Shown here in pieces: positions 27,297 to 35,526 of a DNA stretch of 64,000 nt (its first letter is position 1; each line of letters starts with the position of its first letter). This stretch comes from Dermabacter sp. (GTDB lineage Bacteria; Actinomycetota; Actinomycetes; Actinomycetales; Dermabacteraceae), in NCBI GenBank assembly GCA_030538475.1, contig JAUNTX010000007.1:1-64000 (forward strand), read 5' to 3'. The notes beneath the pieces were generated by a model, which worked only from the letters and a program-made list of their open reading frames with translations, was not told the DNA's origin and searched no databases. Position numbers and translations under genes: made by a program.

Positions 27297-28295
27297 CTAG
27301 AAATCGCGCTCAGGTTGAGACTTCGGTGCTCTCATGAATGGCCGTGAAGGGTTCCTAGGAAACGGCTGAGCCACAGTGGCGTCGGCTCTGAGGAGTGGGC
27401 CACCCGGGTGGTGTCGACGAAGGTCAAGCGCCAGTTCCATCGCTGCGTCCGGCAAAGGCGTACGGAAGACGCGCAACCGCTGCACTGCACTCACCTTTTG
27501 TGCGAGCATCTCCGCGCTCTGTCGAGAACGACTCACTCCCTTGGTCCTATCGAACATGGCCGCCGCATAATCGCTCGGGACCCACCGGCCTCCCATGAGA
27601 TCGCCTCTGCCGGCGAGGGTCTCCTGATACGCCTCGCTCCAGCGTTGCCGAATCCGATGCTCCGAGACGTTATGTGGAACATCGACACACACAACATCTA
27701 CTGCGTAGCCAGCCTGGCTCAGCTGCTCCCCGGCGGCTATAGCCACTGCCGGGTTAGACATCACCCAGTCCAGGACCAGGTTGCGGTGCTCCCGGATCGC
27801 TTGGTTGCGAATATCTTCACCGATACTGACCGCTTCAACGTGCACCAACGCCGACAGTTCCAGGGGAAAGAACTTCTCGCCCTCAGCCTCCCATGACTTC
27901 ACCTGACTCGGCTTCAGGAAAGACTCATAAGACCCATCGCGCTGCGCTTCTAGCAGCAACGTCCGCTTGATCTCATCCGGATCGATCACAACATGCCCGA
28001 GAATGTCGTTTGCCAGGGCCCCCGATCGAGCCGTGGACTTCCCGGCCCCTGGCGGGCCCGCCAGTATGAGCGCGTGAGGTTTCGGATAGTCTGCAGATGC
28101 CCCCTCTAGAGTCTCACGACGAATGTGAGCATGGAGTCGGCGACGGGCGCTCGTCGGCGCACTTGCAGACCCTCCGAGGAACCAGGCGGGATTATTGATT
28201 GACGCGTTGGGGCCGTGGGTGTCGAGTTCTCCTCCGCGCACCGTCGCCCTTCGAACATGGTCGATGTGGCGAGCCACCTCAGCGCTAGCGGTCAT
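27297..28295 (-). CDS. Zeta-toxin family kinase
   Basis: Zeta toxins are P-loop kinases that phosphorylate UDP-N-acetylamino sugars, poisoning peptidoglycan synthesis, or other small targets. This 332-residue protein carries the Walker A motif AGPPGAGKST (about 79-88), followed by VIDPDEIK and a basic switch RQRWSEAYQ near 218. The N-terminal 70 residues and the basic C-terminal tail (QPFPRNPSRPF) are unassigned. It overlaps the HTH gene by four bases (ATGA, 28292-28295), the toxin being second as in typical operons. Composition is less GC-rich than neighbours and the module is bracketed by direct repeats, indicating horizontal arrival. The exact target is unknown. Confidence 0.85.
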   Translation of the reverse strand: MTASAEVARHIDHVRRATVRGGELDTHGPNASINNPAWFLGGSASAPTSARRRLHAHIRRETLEGASADYPKPHALILAGPPGAGKSTARSGALANDILGHVVIDPDEIKRTLLLEAQRDGSYESFLKPSQVKSWEAEGEKFFPLELSALVHVEAVSIGEDIRNQAIREHRNLVLDWVMSNPAVAIAAGEQLSQAGYAVDVVCVDVPHNVSEHRIRQRWSEAYQETLAGRGDLMGGRWVPSDYAAAMFDRTKGVSRSRQSAEMLAQKVSAVQRLRVFRTPLPDAAMELALDLRRHHPGGPLLRADATVAQPFPRNPSRPFMRAPKSQPERDF

Positions 28296-28762
28296 GTCGC
28301 AGGCCGGTGGCGAGCTTCGAGGATCTCCGTGTAGAGCTCGTCGTCTAGCATTCCTTCATCGGCTGCGCGCACAACTTCTTTCCACGACCCCGGCGGCGTC
28401 GGTGGGACAGCTGTATCCGGGTACGTCGGCTCGTATGGCTTGGGGTATTTCCACGCCACCAACTGACGCTTCAATTCCGCGCGGTCTATCATCCCCAGGG
28501 CATACTGCTGGATGATTTCGTAGGGGCCAGCGCCCGTGAACCCTTCTGGAATCTCAGGAAGGTCTTCCGCGTTCTTCAACGTCGAGTGAACGGACGGTTG
28601 CGTCACGCCGACGGCGCGAGCGATGTCGCTTTGCGAGAACCCGCTGCGGTTCGCATCCCGCACTTGCCGCCGGTACTCCAAGTCCGACAGTTCCCGACGA
28701 ATCCGGGCTGCACGCACCAACGAAAGCCGATCACTCTTAGGGTTGGTCATCTGGGTTGTCAT
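28292..28762 (-). CDS. HTH-containing probable antitoxin/regulator
   Basis: This 156-residue protein precedes and overlaps the zeta-toxin gene. A helix-turn-helix is visible as GFSQSDIARAVGVTQPSVH near residues 40-58. The C-terminal half contains PYEIIQQYALGMIDRAELK and ends with an acidic ADEGMLDDELYTEILEA segment, suited to toxin neutralisation. ATG 28762 is chosen because GGAGG lies 5-7 bases upstream; ATG 28777 is in frame but lacks a site. A short inverted repeat just upstream (28779-28794) is a plausible autoregulatory operator. It differs from classical epsilon antitoxins, which lack an HTH. Confidence 0.75.
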   Translation of the reverse strand: MTTQMTNPKSDRLSLVRAARIRRELSDLEYRRQVRDANRSGFSQSDIARAVGVTQPSVHSTLKNAEDLPEIPEGFTGAGPYEIIQQYALGMIDRAELKRQLVAWKYPKPYEPTYPDTAVPPTPPGSWKEVVRAADEGMLDDELYTEILEARHRPAT

Positions 28763-28778
28763 CACAACCACCTCCATC

Positions 28779-28794
28779 TATAGAGCATCCTATA
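28779..28794 (-). promoter_or_regulatory. Possible autoregulatory operator of the toxin-antitoxin operon
   Basis: TATAG (28779-28783) and CTATA (28790-28794) form an inverted repeat with a 6-base spacer immediately upstream of the GGAGG of the HTH gene. The proximal arm overlaps a TATAGA -10-like sequence on the minus strand. Repression by the HTH protein is plausible but inferred. Confidence 0.4.
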
Positions 28795-28957
28795 CCCCCG
28801 GGTCTTCCCAGTTCTACCCTTCGAGTAGGTGGGTAGCCAGTCACCCTCGGGCAGAGCCGTTGATTCGCGAGGGAGACTCTGGCGGGGCGGGCCAGTGATG
28901 AGCCAGAGGTAGGTGGTGGAGCGGAGAAAGGCGTTGACGCCCGGACGTACTGACCGT

Positions 28958-29037
28958 GCCGACGGCGGCCCGCCCCGTCGTCGGTTCCAGGGCACGAAAA
29001 TGGCCCCTCACCTGGGGTGAGGGGCCATTTTCTGCGG
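28958..29037. repeat. 80-bp direct repeat, right copy
   Basis: This copy differs from 27204-27283 at four positions. It ends exactly one base before the discriminator base of the minus-strand tRNA-Arg gene. It contains a complete terminator hairpin, serving the tRNA. Confidence 0.95.
28997..29031 (-). terminator. Terminator of tRNA-Arg
   Basis: AAAATGGCCCCTCACC pairs with GGTGAGGGGCCATTTT around TGG, a longer version of the left-copy hairpin with four A and four T at its ends. It begins 7 bases beyond the mature 3-prime end of the tRNA. Confidence 0.9.
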
Positions 29038-29110
29038 CGCGCCCGGAGGGATTCGAACCCCCAACCTTCTGATCCGTAGTCAGATGCTCTATCCGTTAAG
29101 CTACGGGCGC
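29038..29110 (-). tRNA. tRNA-Arg(ACG)
   Basis: On the minus strand the 73-nt RNA starts GCGCCCGTAGCTTAACGGAT and folds into a full cloverleaf. The acceptor stem is GCGCCCG with CGGGCGC, the anticodon loop is CTACGGA (anticodon ACG, read as ICG), and the T loop is GGTTCGAATCC. The discriminator is G. CCA is not encoded (the genomic bases are CCG). It reads CGN arginine codons. Confidence 0.97.
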
Positions 29111-29195
29111 TGGTGCCATCCGCTTTCTCAAGCCGACTCGAATAACTGTAGTGCAGAGCCGTTGCCCGAGGCCACCTGGGGGCGCGTGAGGCTAA

Positions 29196-30068
29196 TCACG
29201 AGCCATTCTCAGTGTGCTCGCGGGAGGCGGAACCGGGCGGCATTCCCTGCCCGAAGACGGGCGAGGCCTCGGGTCGCTTCGGCAGCACGTAGTCGCCGGA
29301 AGACTGGCGGCGCAGGCGCCGCATGACCCACGGGCCCAGGTGCTCGCGGGCCCACACGAGGTCCTGCTGGGCGGCCACGCGCCAGTGGCGCGGCGGCTGC
29401 TCGCTCGGGTGGTAGTCGCGCAGGTCGTTGTCCACGTGAAGTTCGGCGAGGACTTCGCGGGCGATGGTGTGGTGGCCGAGCGGCGAGAAGTGCAGGCGGT
29501 CGTCGGCCCACATGTCTTCGTGGACGAGTTCGCGCATGGACCACAGGTCCACGATGGCAGCGCCGTGGCGCTTGGCGACGGTGCGCATGTTCTCGTTGTA
29601 GATGGCGGCGCGGCCGCGCACGAGGTTGAGCACGGGGGTGGAGCCGACATCGGGGGCGGTCCACATGACGATCGTGGCGCCGGTGTCGGCGAGCCTGCCG
29701 ATGGCGTCGTCGATGTCGGCGGCGATCTGGTCGGGGTCGCCGCGGCGGATCACGTCGTTGCCGCCCGCGCAGAAGCTCACGAGATCGGGCCTCAGTGCGA
29801 TGGCCGGATCCACCTGCTCGTCGATGATCGCGCGGTACAGGCGGCCGCGGATGGCGAGGTTCGCGTAGGCGAAGTCGGGGACGGTGCGGCCGAGTTCCTC
29901 GGCCACGCGGTCGGCCCAGCCGCGGTGCCCGCCGGGCACGTCGGGACTGGGATCGCCGATGCCTTCGGTGAAGGAATCGCCGAGGGCGACGAAGCGGCGC
30001 CAGGGATGCGCCGGGGAAGTCTCGGATTCGGTGCCGGAAGTGCCGGGAGTGCTGGGTGAGCTGGTCAC
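29196..30068 (-). CDS. SGNH/GDSL-family hydrolase
   Basis: This 290-residue protein has the SGNH block I ALGDSFTEG near residue 28 with the nucleophile serine, the block III GGND at about 105, and block V DRLHFSPLGH with catalytic Asp and His near 193-197. The family includes lipases, esterases and carbohydrate deacetylases. There is no signal peptide, so it is probably cytosolic. GTG 30068, five bases after the crgA stop, is preferred with GGAAG upstream; ATG 30083 would overlap crgA without a ribosome site. The substrate is unknown. It is likely co-transcribed with crgA. Confidence 0.88.
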   Translation of the reverse strand: MTSSPSTPGTSGTESETSPAHPWRRFVALGDSFTEGIGDPSPDVPGGHRGWADRVAEELGRTVPDFAYANLAIRGRLYRAIIDEQVDPAIALRPDLVSFCAGGNDVIRRGDPDQIAADIDDAIGRLADTGATIVMWTAPDVGSTPVLNLVRGRAAIYNENMRTVAKRHGAAIVDLWSMRELVHEDMWADDRLHFSPLGHHTIAREVLAELHVDNDLRDYHPSEQPPRHWRVAAQQDLVWAREHLGPWVMRRLRRQSSGDYVLPKRPEASPVFGQGMPPGSASREHTENGS

Positions 30069-30073
30069 TGGTC

Positions 30074-30367
30074 CTACTTCCATGAGGTGAGCAGCGCCCC
30101 GCCCACGAGAATAATGCCGAGGCCCACGCCGAGGTTCCAGTCGCCAATCGGCAGCGGCAGCGTGGCCTTCGTGATGTAGTACGTGACCAGGTACAGCAGG
30201 CCCACGATCAGCAGGGTGAGGGCGGTGGGCACGAGCCAGCGGGGGCTGCCCTGCTGGACGGCGGCCTCGCGGCGGCGGCTCGCGCGGGTGCCTTCAGCGG
30301 CGGCGCGCTGCTTGCGACCTTCGAGGGCGGCGGCTTCCGCGGAGGGGGAGGAGTCGTTCGTGGCCAT
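30074..30367 (-). CDS. crgA: Cell division protein CrgA
   Basis: CrgA is a small actinobacterial membrane protein that recruits peptidoglycan synthases to the septum and tempers FtsZ assembly. The 97-residue protein has a charged N-terminus and two membrane helices, PRWLVPTALTLLIVGLLYLV and, after PIGDWN, LGVGLGIILVGGALL, exactly the family layout ending in W-K. ATG 30367 has AAAGG upstream. It is divergent from a sortase gene and close to the cell-envelope kinase cluster, as in most actinobacteria. Longer upstream reading of the frame is not supported. Confidence 0.93.
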   Translation of the reverse strand: MATNDSSPSAEAAALEGRKQRAAAEGTRASRRREAAVQQGSPRWLVPTALTLLIVGLLYLVTYYITKATLPLPIGDWNLGVGLGIILVGGALLTSWK

Positions 30368-30491
30368 GGTCAACCTTTCACACGATGGCGGGCACATATC
30401 AGAGTACCTCGCGTGCCCAGGCTGCGCTGGGCGTGAGCGTAGTACGGTGGGCGGGCACGAGACACAACGCGAGGCGGAAAAGAAGGTGGCG

Positions 30492-31223
30492 ATGAGAGAC
30501 GGCACGAGGCAGAGGCCAACACGGGGCCGACGCTCACCGCTCGCCGCCATCGCCGGTGTTCTGGGGGAACTCCTCATCACCGCGGGCGTGCTCCTGCTCC
30601 TCTTCGTCGTGTGGCAACTGTGGTGGACCGATGTCGTAGCCGGCGGGGAGCAGACCCAGATCATGCAGGAGCTCGAATCCGAGTGGGGGCCCGCGCCGCA
30701 GCAGGTGGCGCCCGCGGAAGATTCGGAGGCGCCGACGGTGGCCACGCCCGCCATGGACCAGGTGTGGGGAACGCTTCACGTGCCGAAGTTCGACCGCGTG
30801 TCTTCACCGATCGCCGAAGGCGTGAGCCTCGAAAAGGTGCTCAACGTGAAGGGTAACGGCCACTACCCGGACACGGCCATGCCCGGGGAGGTGGGCAACT
30901 TCGCCCTCGCCGGGCACCGCTCCACCTACGGCAGGCCCCTGCACGACATCGCCCGCCTCGAAGTGGGCGACCCCATCATCGTGGAGACGGCGGAGGCCTA
31001 CTACGTCTACCGCGTCACCGAAGCGCACATCGTGATGCCGAACCAGGTCGAAGTGGTGGCGCCCGTCCCAAACGATCCGGGGGCCACGCCCACGCAGAAA
31101 ATGCTCACGCTCACCGCGTGCCACCCCCAGTATTCGGCCCGTGAACGCTACATCGTGCACGCCGAATACTCGCACTGGGTGGACCGCTCCAAGGGCATCC
31201 CCGAAGAACTTGCGAAGGACTAG
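30492..31223 (+). CDS. Class E sortase
   Basis: Sortases cleave sorting signals and join proteins to the cell wall; class E enzymes favour LAXTG motifs. The 243-residue protein has one N-terminal membrane anchor (LGELLITAGVLLLLFVVWQL), a spacer, then the sortase barrel with catalytic His in LAGHRSTYG (about 145), Cys in LTACHPQ (about 210) and Arg in ARERYIV. ATG 30492 has GAAGG five bases upstream. It is followed three bases later by a tiny membrane-protein gene. Sorting substrates are not present in the window; none of the lipoproteins here shows an LAXTG tail. Confidence 0.93.
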   Translation: MRDGTRQRPTRGRRSPLAAIAGVLGELLITAGVLLLLFVVWQLWWTDVVAGGEQTQIMQELESEWGPAPQQVAPAEDSEAPTVATPAMDQVWGTLHVPKFDRVSSPIAEGVSLEKVLNVKGNGHYPDTAMPGEVGNFALAGHRSTYGRPLHDIARLEVGDPIIVETAEAYYVYRVTEAHIVMPNQVEVVAPVPNDPGATPTQKMLTLTACHPQYSARERYIVHAEYSHWVDRSKGIPEELAKD

Positions 31224-31226
31224 AGA

Positions 31227-31406
31227 GTGTACGCAGCCCTGTATCGCCTCATGCCCGGCCCCTGGTGGGTGAAGTGCCTGCTCCTGGCCGCCCTCGCCGT
31301 CGCTCTCGTGGCGGTCCTGTTCACGTGGGTGTTCCCCGCCATCGCCCCGTACATGCCGTTCAACCAGAACACGGTCGAAGAGGCGTTCGCGCTCGCGGGA
31401 GGGTAG
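31227..31406 (+). CDS. Small conserved membrane protein after sortase E
   Basis: This 59-residue protein starts at GTG 31227, three bases after the sortase stop, and reads VYAALYRLMPGPWWVKC followed by one hydrophobic helix LLLAALAVALVAVLFTWVFP and AIAPYMPFNQNTVEE. It looks like the small single-pass proteins often found between sortase and pabA in actinobacteria; the name is not established. GAG at 31223-31226 gives a weak ribosome site, so translation is probably coupled to the sortase. Confidence 0.75.
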   Translation: MYAALYRLMPGPWWVKCLLLAALAVALVAVLFTWVFPAIAPYMPFNQNTVEEAFALAGG

Positions 31407-31498
31407 GGGAAGCGGCACGAGAGGGCACCCGAGACGCGCGGAAAGCTCGCGCGCGTGAGGCCCGGAGGCCGACGTGAGAAGCTGCCGCGCGCGAAAGC

Positions 31499-32161
31499 CT
31501 ACGCGCGCATGAGCGGGGCGAGGCCCCGAGCCCGCGCGTGTGCCCCCGAGCCGTCGCGCCCTTCGGCCAGCTCGAGGAAGAACGCGAGGATCGCGTGGCC
31601 GCCGGTGGTGAGCACGCTCTCGGGGTGAAACTGCACCGCGTGCAGCGGCAGGGTGCGATGGGCGAGCCCCTGCACGCTCCCGTCGGCCGCCCATGCCGTC
31701 ACCTGCAACTGCTCGTCGGGCACCGTCTCGGGCACGACCGCGAGTGAGTGGTACCGGGTGGCGACGAGGGGTGAGGGGAGGCCCGCGAAGACCGAGGCCC
31801 CCTCGTGCGTGATCTCGCTCGTCTTGCCGTGCATGAGCTGCGGAGCGTGTGTGACCTTCGCGCCGTACAGCTGCGCGAGCGACTGGAGGCCGAGGCACAC
31901 GCCGAACATGGGCGTGGCCGTCGCCGCACACGCGGCGATCACGTCGAGGGTGCGGCCCGCGGTCGAGGGGTTGCCCGGCCCGGGGGAGATCAGCACGCCG
32001 TCAACCCCGTCGAGGCGCACGCCGCCGCCCGCTTCCTCGGGCACGGCGTCGTTGCGCACCACGGTGCACCGCGCGCCCATCTGCTCGAGGTAGCCGACGA
32101 TGGTGTAGACGAACGAATCGTAGTTGTCGATCACGAGGATCGAGGGACCGCTAGCCGCCAT
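31499..32161 (-). CDS. pabA: Aminodeoxychorismate/anthranilate synthase component II
   Basis: This glutamine amidotransferase supplies ammonia to a chorismate-using partner for folate or tryptophan synthesis. The 220-residue class I GATase has VIDNYDSFVYT at the N-terminus, the nucleophile cysteine in FGVCLGLQSL near residue 88, and the His-Glu pair in VQFHPESV. The C-terminal Gly/Ala/Arg-rich tail is extra. Its ATG lies 11 bases inside the end of pknB, so it is the last gene of the kinase operon. The partner synthase is not in the window; assignment to pabA rather than trpG rests on the conserved actinobacterial neighbourhood. Confidence 0.9.
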   Translation of the reverse strand: MAASGPSILVIDNYDSFVYTIVGYLEQMGARCTVVRNDAVPEEAGGGVRLDGVDGVLISPGPGNPSTAGRTLDVIAACAATATPMFGVCLGLQSLAQLYGAKVTHAPQLMHGKTSEITHEGASVFAGLPSPLVATRYHSLAVVPETVPDEQLQVTAWAADGSVQGLAHRTLPLHAVQFHPESVLTTGGHAILAFFLELAEGRDGSGAHARARGLAPLMRA

Positions 32162-34172
32162 TGTTGTTGCCGGGGCTCGTGGTCTCTCCCGTCGGCGTCG
32201 GGCTCGGCGAGTTCTCCGGGCCCTTCGAGATGACGATCGTGACGGTCGCGCCGCGCTCCGCTTCCGCGTTCGCGCCCGGATCCGTGCGGATCACGCGGCC
32301 GGCGGCCACGGTGTCGGAGAACTCCTCCACCGGGGTGATGCCGAACCCGGCGGCGGACATGGCCTGCTCCGCGTTCGAGAGCGACTGGCCCGTGACGTTC
32401 GGGACGGTCACCGGGCCCGGCTCGCCCGCCACGACGATGCGCACGGTCGACTCCGGGTCCACGACCGTATCGGCCGTCGGGTTCTGTTCGAGCACGGTGC
32501 CGACGGTCTGGCCCTCTTCGTAGCGGTAGGTGACGCTCACGCCCAGGTTGACGCGGCCCAGTTCGTCGCGCGCGGCGGACTCGGTGAGGCCGCTCAGGCT
32601 CGGCACCTTGACGCGCCCGCTCGAGAGCCACGCGCTCACGGTATCGCCCTCGTTGACGGTGGCGCCCTGCGTGGGATCGGTGCGGCCAATCGTGTTGCGG
32701 GCCACGCCGTCGATGTCTTCGGTGCCCTCGATCTTGAGGGTGAGGCCCTGTTCGGCGAGGATCGCTTCGGCCTCCTCGCGGGTCTTGCCCGTGATGTCCG
32801 GCATCGTCGCGGCCTTCGGGCCCGTGGAGACCTGCACGGTGACCGTGGAGCCCGCGGCAACGGTGGTGCCTTCTGCCGGATCGGTCGAAATAACCTTGCC
32901 GTCCTCCACCTCGGTGCTCGGTGCCTGCTCGAACTTCGGTTCGAGCTTCGCCTCCGTGAGGATCGTGCGGGCTTCGGCTTCGGTCTGTCCCACCACGTTC
33001 GGCACCGCCACTTCGGCGGGGGCGCGATCGCTGCCAAAGAGGAGCCACCAGGCGGCCGCCGCCACGGCGAGCAGGGCAATCGCGGCGAGCACCCAGATGA
33101 GGATCTTCCCACGGTCCTTCTGCTCCTCCTCCAGCTCATCGCCCGGGCCGTCGGTGGCCGCGGGGGAGAGCGCCGTGGGCGCGAGGGTCGTGGTGTGGGT
33201 GGGGATGAGCTGCGTGCTCTGATCGCCCACCACTTCGGTGGGGTAGTCCGACGGGCTCAGCATCGCGGTCGCGGCCTCGTCGGAAGCCGCACCGGCCGCG
33301 AGGGCGAGGGGCTCGCGGCCCGCGGCAACGGCGGCGATATCGCGCGAGAACTCCGCGGCGCTCTGATACCGGTGATCGCGGTCCTTCGTGAGGCCCTTGA
33401 GCACCACGGCATCCATGGTCGGGGAAATGTTCGGGTTGAACGTCGAGGGGGCCAGCGGGGTCTCGCGCACGTGCTGGTAGGCGATGGACACCGGCGAATC
33501 GCCCGTGAACGGCGGGCGGCCCGTGAGAAGTTCGTAGAGCACCACGGCGGCGGAGTACACGTCGCTGCGCGCATCCACCTGCTGACCGCGCGCCTGCTCG
33601 GGAGAAAGGTACTGGGCGGTGCCCATGACCGCCTGGGTCTGGGTCATCGCCGCGGTCGATTCCGCGACGGCGCGCGCGATCCCGAAGTCCATGACCTTGA
33701 CGGCGCCGCTCTTCGTGATCATGACGTTGCCGGGCTTGATGTCCCGGTGCACGATCCCGGCCTTGTGCGAGTACTCGAGCGCGCCGAGAACGCCCGCCAT
33801 GATCTCGCTGGCCCGGCGCTCGCTCATCGGCTCCTCTTCGGAGATGTAGCTGCGCAGGGTCTCCCCTTCGACATACTCCATGACGATGAACGGGATCGTC
33901 ACCTCTTCGCCGGTGGCCTCGGTGCGATGGTCTTCGCCCGTGTCGTACACGCCGACGATGGCGGGATAGTTGAGCCCGGCCGCGGCCTGGGCCTCGCGCC
34001 GGAACCGCTCCTGGAACTGTTCGTCGCGCGCCAGATCGGACCGCAGAACCTTGACCGCTACGGTGCGGTTGAGGCGCTTGTCGTGCGCCAGATAGACCTC
34101 GGCCATCCCGCCGCGGCCGAGCAGACGCCCGATCTCGTAGCGTTCGCCGAGGTGCATGCTGCCGTCGCTCAC
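32151..34172 (-). CDS. pknB: PASTA-domain Ser/Thr protein kinase PknB
   Basis: PknB senses cell-wall precursors or muropeptides outside and phosphorylates division and wall-synthesis proteins inside. The 673-residue protein has an N-terminal kinase domain (GRGGMAEVYLA, VHRDIKPGN, DFGIARA, then APE-like SPEQARG), a juxtamembrane segment, one membrane helix (ILIWVLAAIALLAVAAAAWW) near residue 370, and four external PASTA repeats beginning VPNVVGQT, MPDITGKT, VPSLSGLT and VPNVTGQS. GTG 34172 overlaps the pknA stop by four bases (GTGA). The operon order is typical of actinobacteria. The Thr/Ser-rich end PSPTPTGETTSPG is external. Confidence 0.97.
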   Translation of the reverse strand: MSDGSMHLGERYEIGRLLGRGGMAEVYLAHDKRLNRTVAVKVLRSDLARDEQFQERFRREAQAAAGLNYPAIVGVYDTGEDHRTEATGEEVTIPFIVMEYVEGETLRSYISEEEPMSERRASEIMAGVLGALEYSHKAGIVHRDIKPGNVMITKSGAVKVMDFGIARAVAESTAAMTQTQAVMGTAQYLSPEQARGQQVDARSDVYSAAVVLYELLTGRPPFTGDSPVSIAYQHVRETPLAPSTFNPNISPTMDAVVLKGLTKDRDHRYQSAAEFSRDIAAVAAGREPLALAAGAASDEAATAMLSPSDYPTEVVGDQSTQLIPTHTTTLAPTALSPAATDGPGDELEEEQKDRGKILIWVLAAIALLAVAAAAWWLLFGSDRAPAEVAVPNVVGQTEAEARTILTEAKLEPKFEQAPSTEVEDGKVISTDPAEGTTVAAGSTVTVQVSTGPKAATMPDITGKTREEAEAILAEQGLTLKIEGTEDIDGVARNTIGRTDPTQGATVNEGDTVSAWLSSGRVKVPSLSGLTESAARDELGRVNLGVSVTYRYEEGQTVGTVLEQNPTADTVVDPESTVRIVVAGEPGPVTVPNVTGQSLSNAEQAMSAAGFGITPVEEFSDTVAAGRVIRTDPGANAEAERGATVTIVISKGPENSPSPTPTGETTSPGNNNGG

Positions 34173-35524
34173 TGTCCCACCGTGCCCTTCGTTAAACCGG
34201 CCGAAGCCAGTGCATCGGTCCATACTATCGAGGGCGACGCGCTGCCCAGTGACAGCACCCCCGTCCCCACGAGGATCCCCACGACGATGGCGAGGGCCAC
34301 CACGAGGAGAACAATGACGAGCGGCAGGCTCACGCGGCCCACGCTCTTACCCGTCGAGGTGCCCCGCCGCGCGGCAGGGGAATGCGGATCCGGCCTGGAC
34401 GCGCTCGGGGCGCTCGCCGAACTCCTCGCCGCCGACTGAGCGGACGGGGCCGACGCCGACTGCGCGGACAGCGAGGATCGGATCGTGACCGGCTTCGAGG
34501 CGACACCCGCGAGCGGCATGGCCGCGGTGCGCGTGCCCGTCGGCGAAATCGGGTTCGCCGTGCGCGAGTTCGACCGGGCCGACGTGCGGGTCTTCGGTGA
34601 ACGCGCCTGGGCATCGGCGACCTCGGCCCCGCCCCCGGGAGCGGCGCCCCGCGGCGTCGAGAGCGCCGGGATCGAGCCCGTGCCAAAGCGCGGCTCTTCC
34701 CCCCGCTCGATCGCATCGAGCACACGCGCCACGACGGACGCGGACCGGGGCCGGTTCGCGGGCGCCTTCGCGAGCATCATCATGATGAGGCGGCGCAGAT
34801 CCTCCGAGATGGACTCGGGAAGCGGCGGCGGCTCCTCCTTGACCTGCGCCATCGCGATCTCCACCTGGCTCGTGCCGGTGAAGGGGCGCGAACCCGTGAG
34901 CATTTCGTAGGCCACGATCCCGAGCGCGTAGATATCCGACAGGCTCGTGGCCTGCTTGCCCATCGCCTGCTCGGGGGAGAGGTACTGGGCGGTGCCCATG
35001 ACGAGCCCGGTCTTCGTGAGCTTGGCCTGATCGTTCGAGCGGGCGATCCCGAAGTCGGTGATCTTCAGCGCCCAGTCGTTAGCGTCGTCGATCAGCACGT
35101 TCTCGGGCTTCACGTCGCGGTGCACAACCCCCTTGACGTGCGCCGCATCCAGGGCCTTCGCGAGCTCCCGCACCACGGAGACCACGCGCTCTTCGGGCAG
35201 CCCCGCCGGGTTTTCCTCAATGATGTCCGACAGGGGACGGCCCGGCACGAGTTCCATGACGATGTAGGCGCGCCCGTCGAGCTCGCCGTAATCGAACAGA
35301 GCCGCAATCGCCTCGTGGGCAAGCGCCGCCGTATGCCGCGCCTCCGCCCGAAAACGCTTGAGATAGCCTTCCTCGCCCGCGTATTCCTCCCGCAGCACCT
35401 TGACGGCCACGGGGCGCTCCAGCTCGAGGTCGCGCCCCTCCCACACCTGGCCCATGCCACCCGTGGCGATGAGGCGGAGCAGTTCGTAGCGGCCTTCGAG
35501 GACCAGTCCCTTGCGTGTCTTCAT
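34169..35524 (-). CDS. pknA: Ser/Thr protein kinase PknA
   Basis: This 451-residue transmembrane kinase has an intact catalytic domain at the N-terminus: IATGGMGQVWEG, VAVKVLREE, VHRDVKPENVLID, DFGIARS and SPEQAMG. It is followed by a long Ser/Ala/Arg-rich linker of about 100 residues and a single membrane helix (LPLVIVLLVVALAIVVGILV) near the C-terminus with a short outside tail. PknA and PknB together control cell shape and division. ATG 35524 follows the pbpA stop by two bases, and the gene overlaps pknB. The linker is low in complexity and probably flexible. Activity is inferred from preserved residues. Confidence 0.95.
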   Translation of the reverse strand: MKTRKGLVLEGRYELLRLIATGGMGQVWEGRDLELERPVAVKVLREEYAGEEGYLKRFRAEARHTAALAHEAIAALFDYGELDGRAYIVMELVPGRPLSDIIEENPAGLPEERVVSVVRELAKALDAAHVKGVVHRDVKPENVLIDDANDWALKITDFGIARSNDQAKLTKTGLVMGTAQYLSPEQAMGKQATSLSDIYALGIVAYEMLTGSRPFTGTSQVEIAMAQVKEEPPPLPESISEDLRRLIMMMLAKAPANRPRSASVVARVLDAIERGEEPRFGTGSIPALSTPRGAAPGGGAEVADAQARSPKTRTSARSNSRTANPISPTGTRTAAMPLAGVASKPVTIRSSLSAQSASAPSAQSAARSSASAPSASRPDPHSPAARRGTSTGKSVGRVSLPLVIVLLVVALAIVVGILVGTGVLSLGSASPSIVWTDALASAGLTKGTVGQ

Positions 35525-35526
35525 CC

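Larger units (their letters stand above)
27204..29037. mobile_element. Toxin-antitoxin insertion bounded by 80-bp direct repeats
   Basis: The unit between the two direct repeats (27284-28957) carries a zeta-type toxin and its HTH partner and is visibly less GC-rich than the flanking genes. The right repeat touches the 3-prime end of tRNA-Arg. The simplest history is an ancestral order of flavoenzyme gene, bidirectional terminator, tRNA, into which the module entered with duplication of the terminator segment. No integrase or transposase gene is present, so the mechanism is unknown. Confidence 0.55.

Noticed and set aside
28762..28995. Short minus-strand open frame upstream of the antitoxin gene
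   Set aside because: It includes the right direct repeat and the terminator, so it cannot be a sensible gene. It was checked for an integrase remnant and none was found.
27204..29037. tRNA-integrated genomic island with integrase
   Set aside because: The repeats do not include tRNA sequence and no integrase, excisionase or transposase is present, so only a repeat-bounded insertion is claimed.
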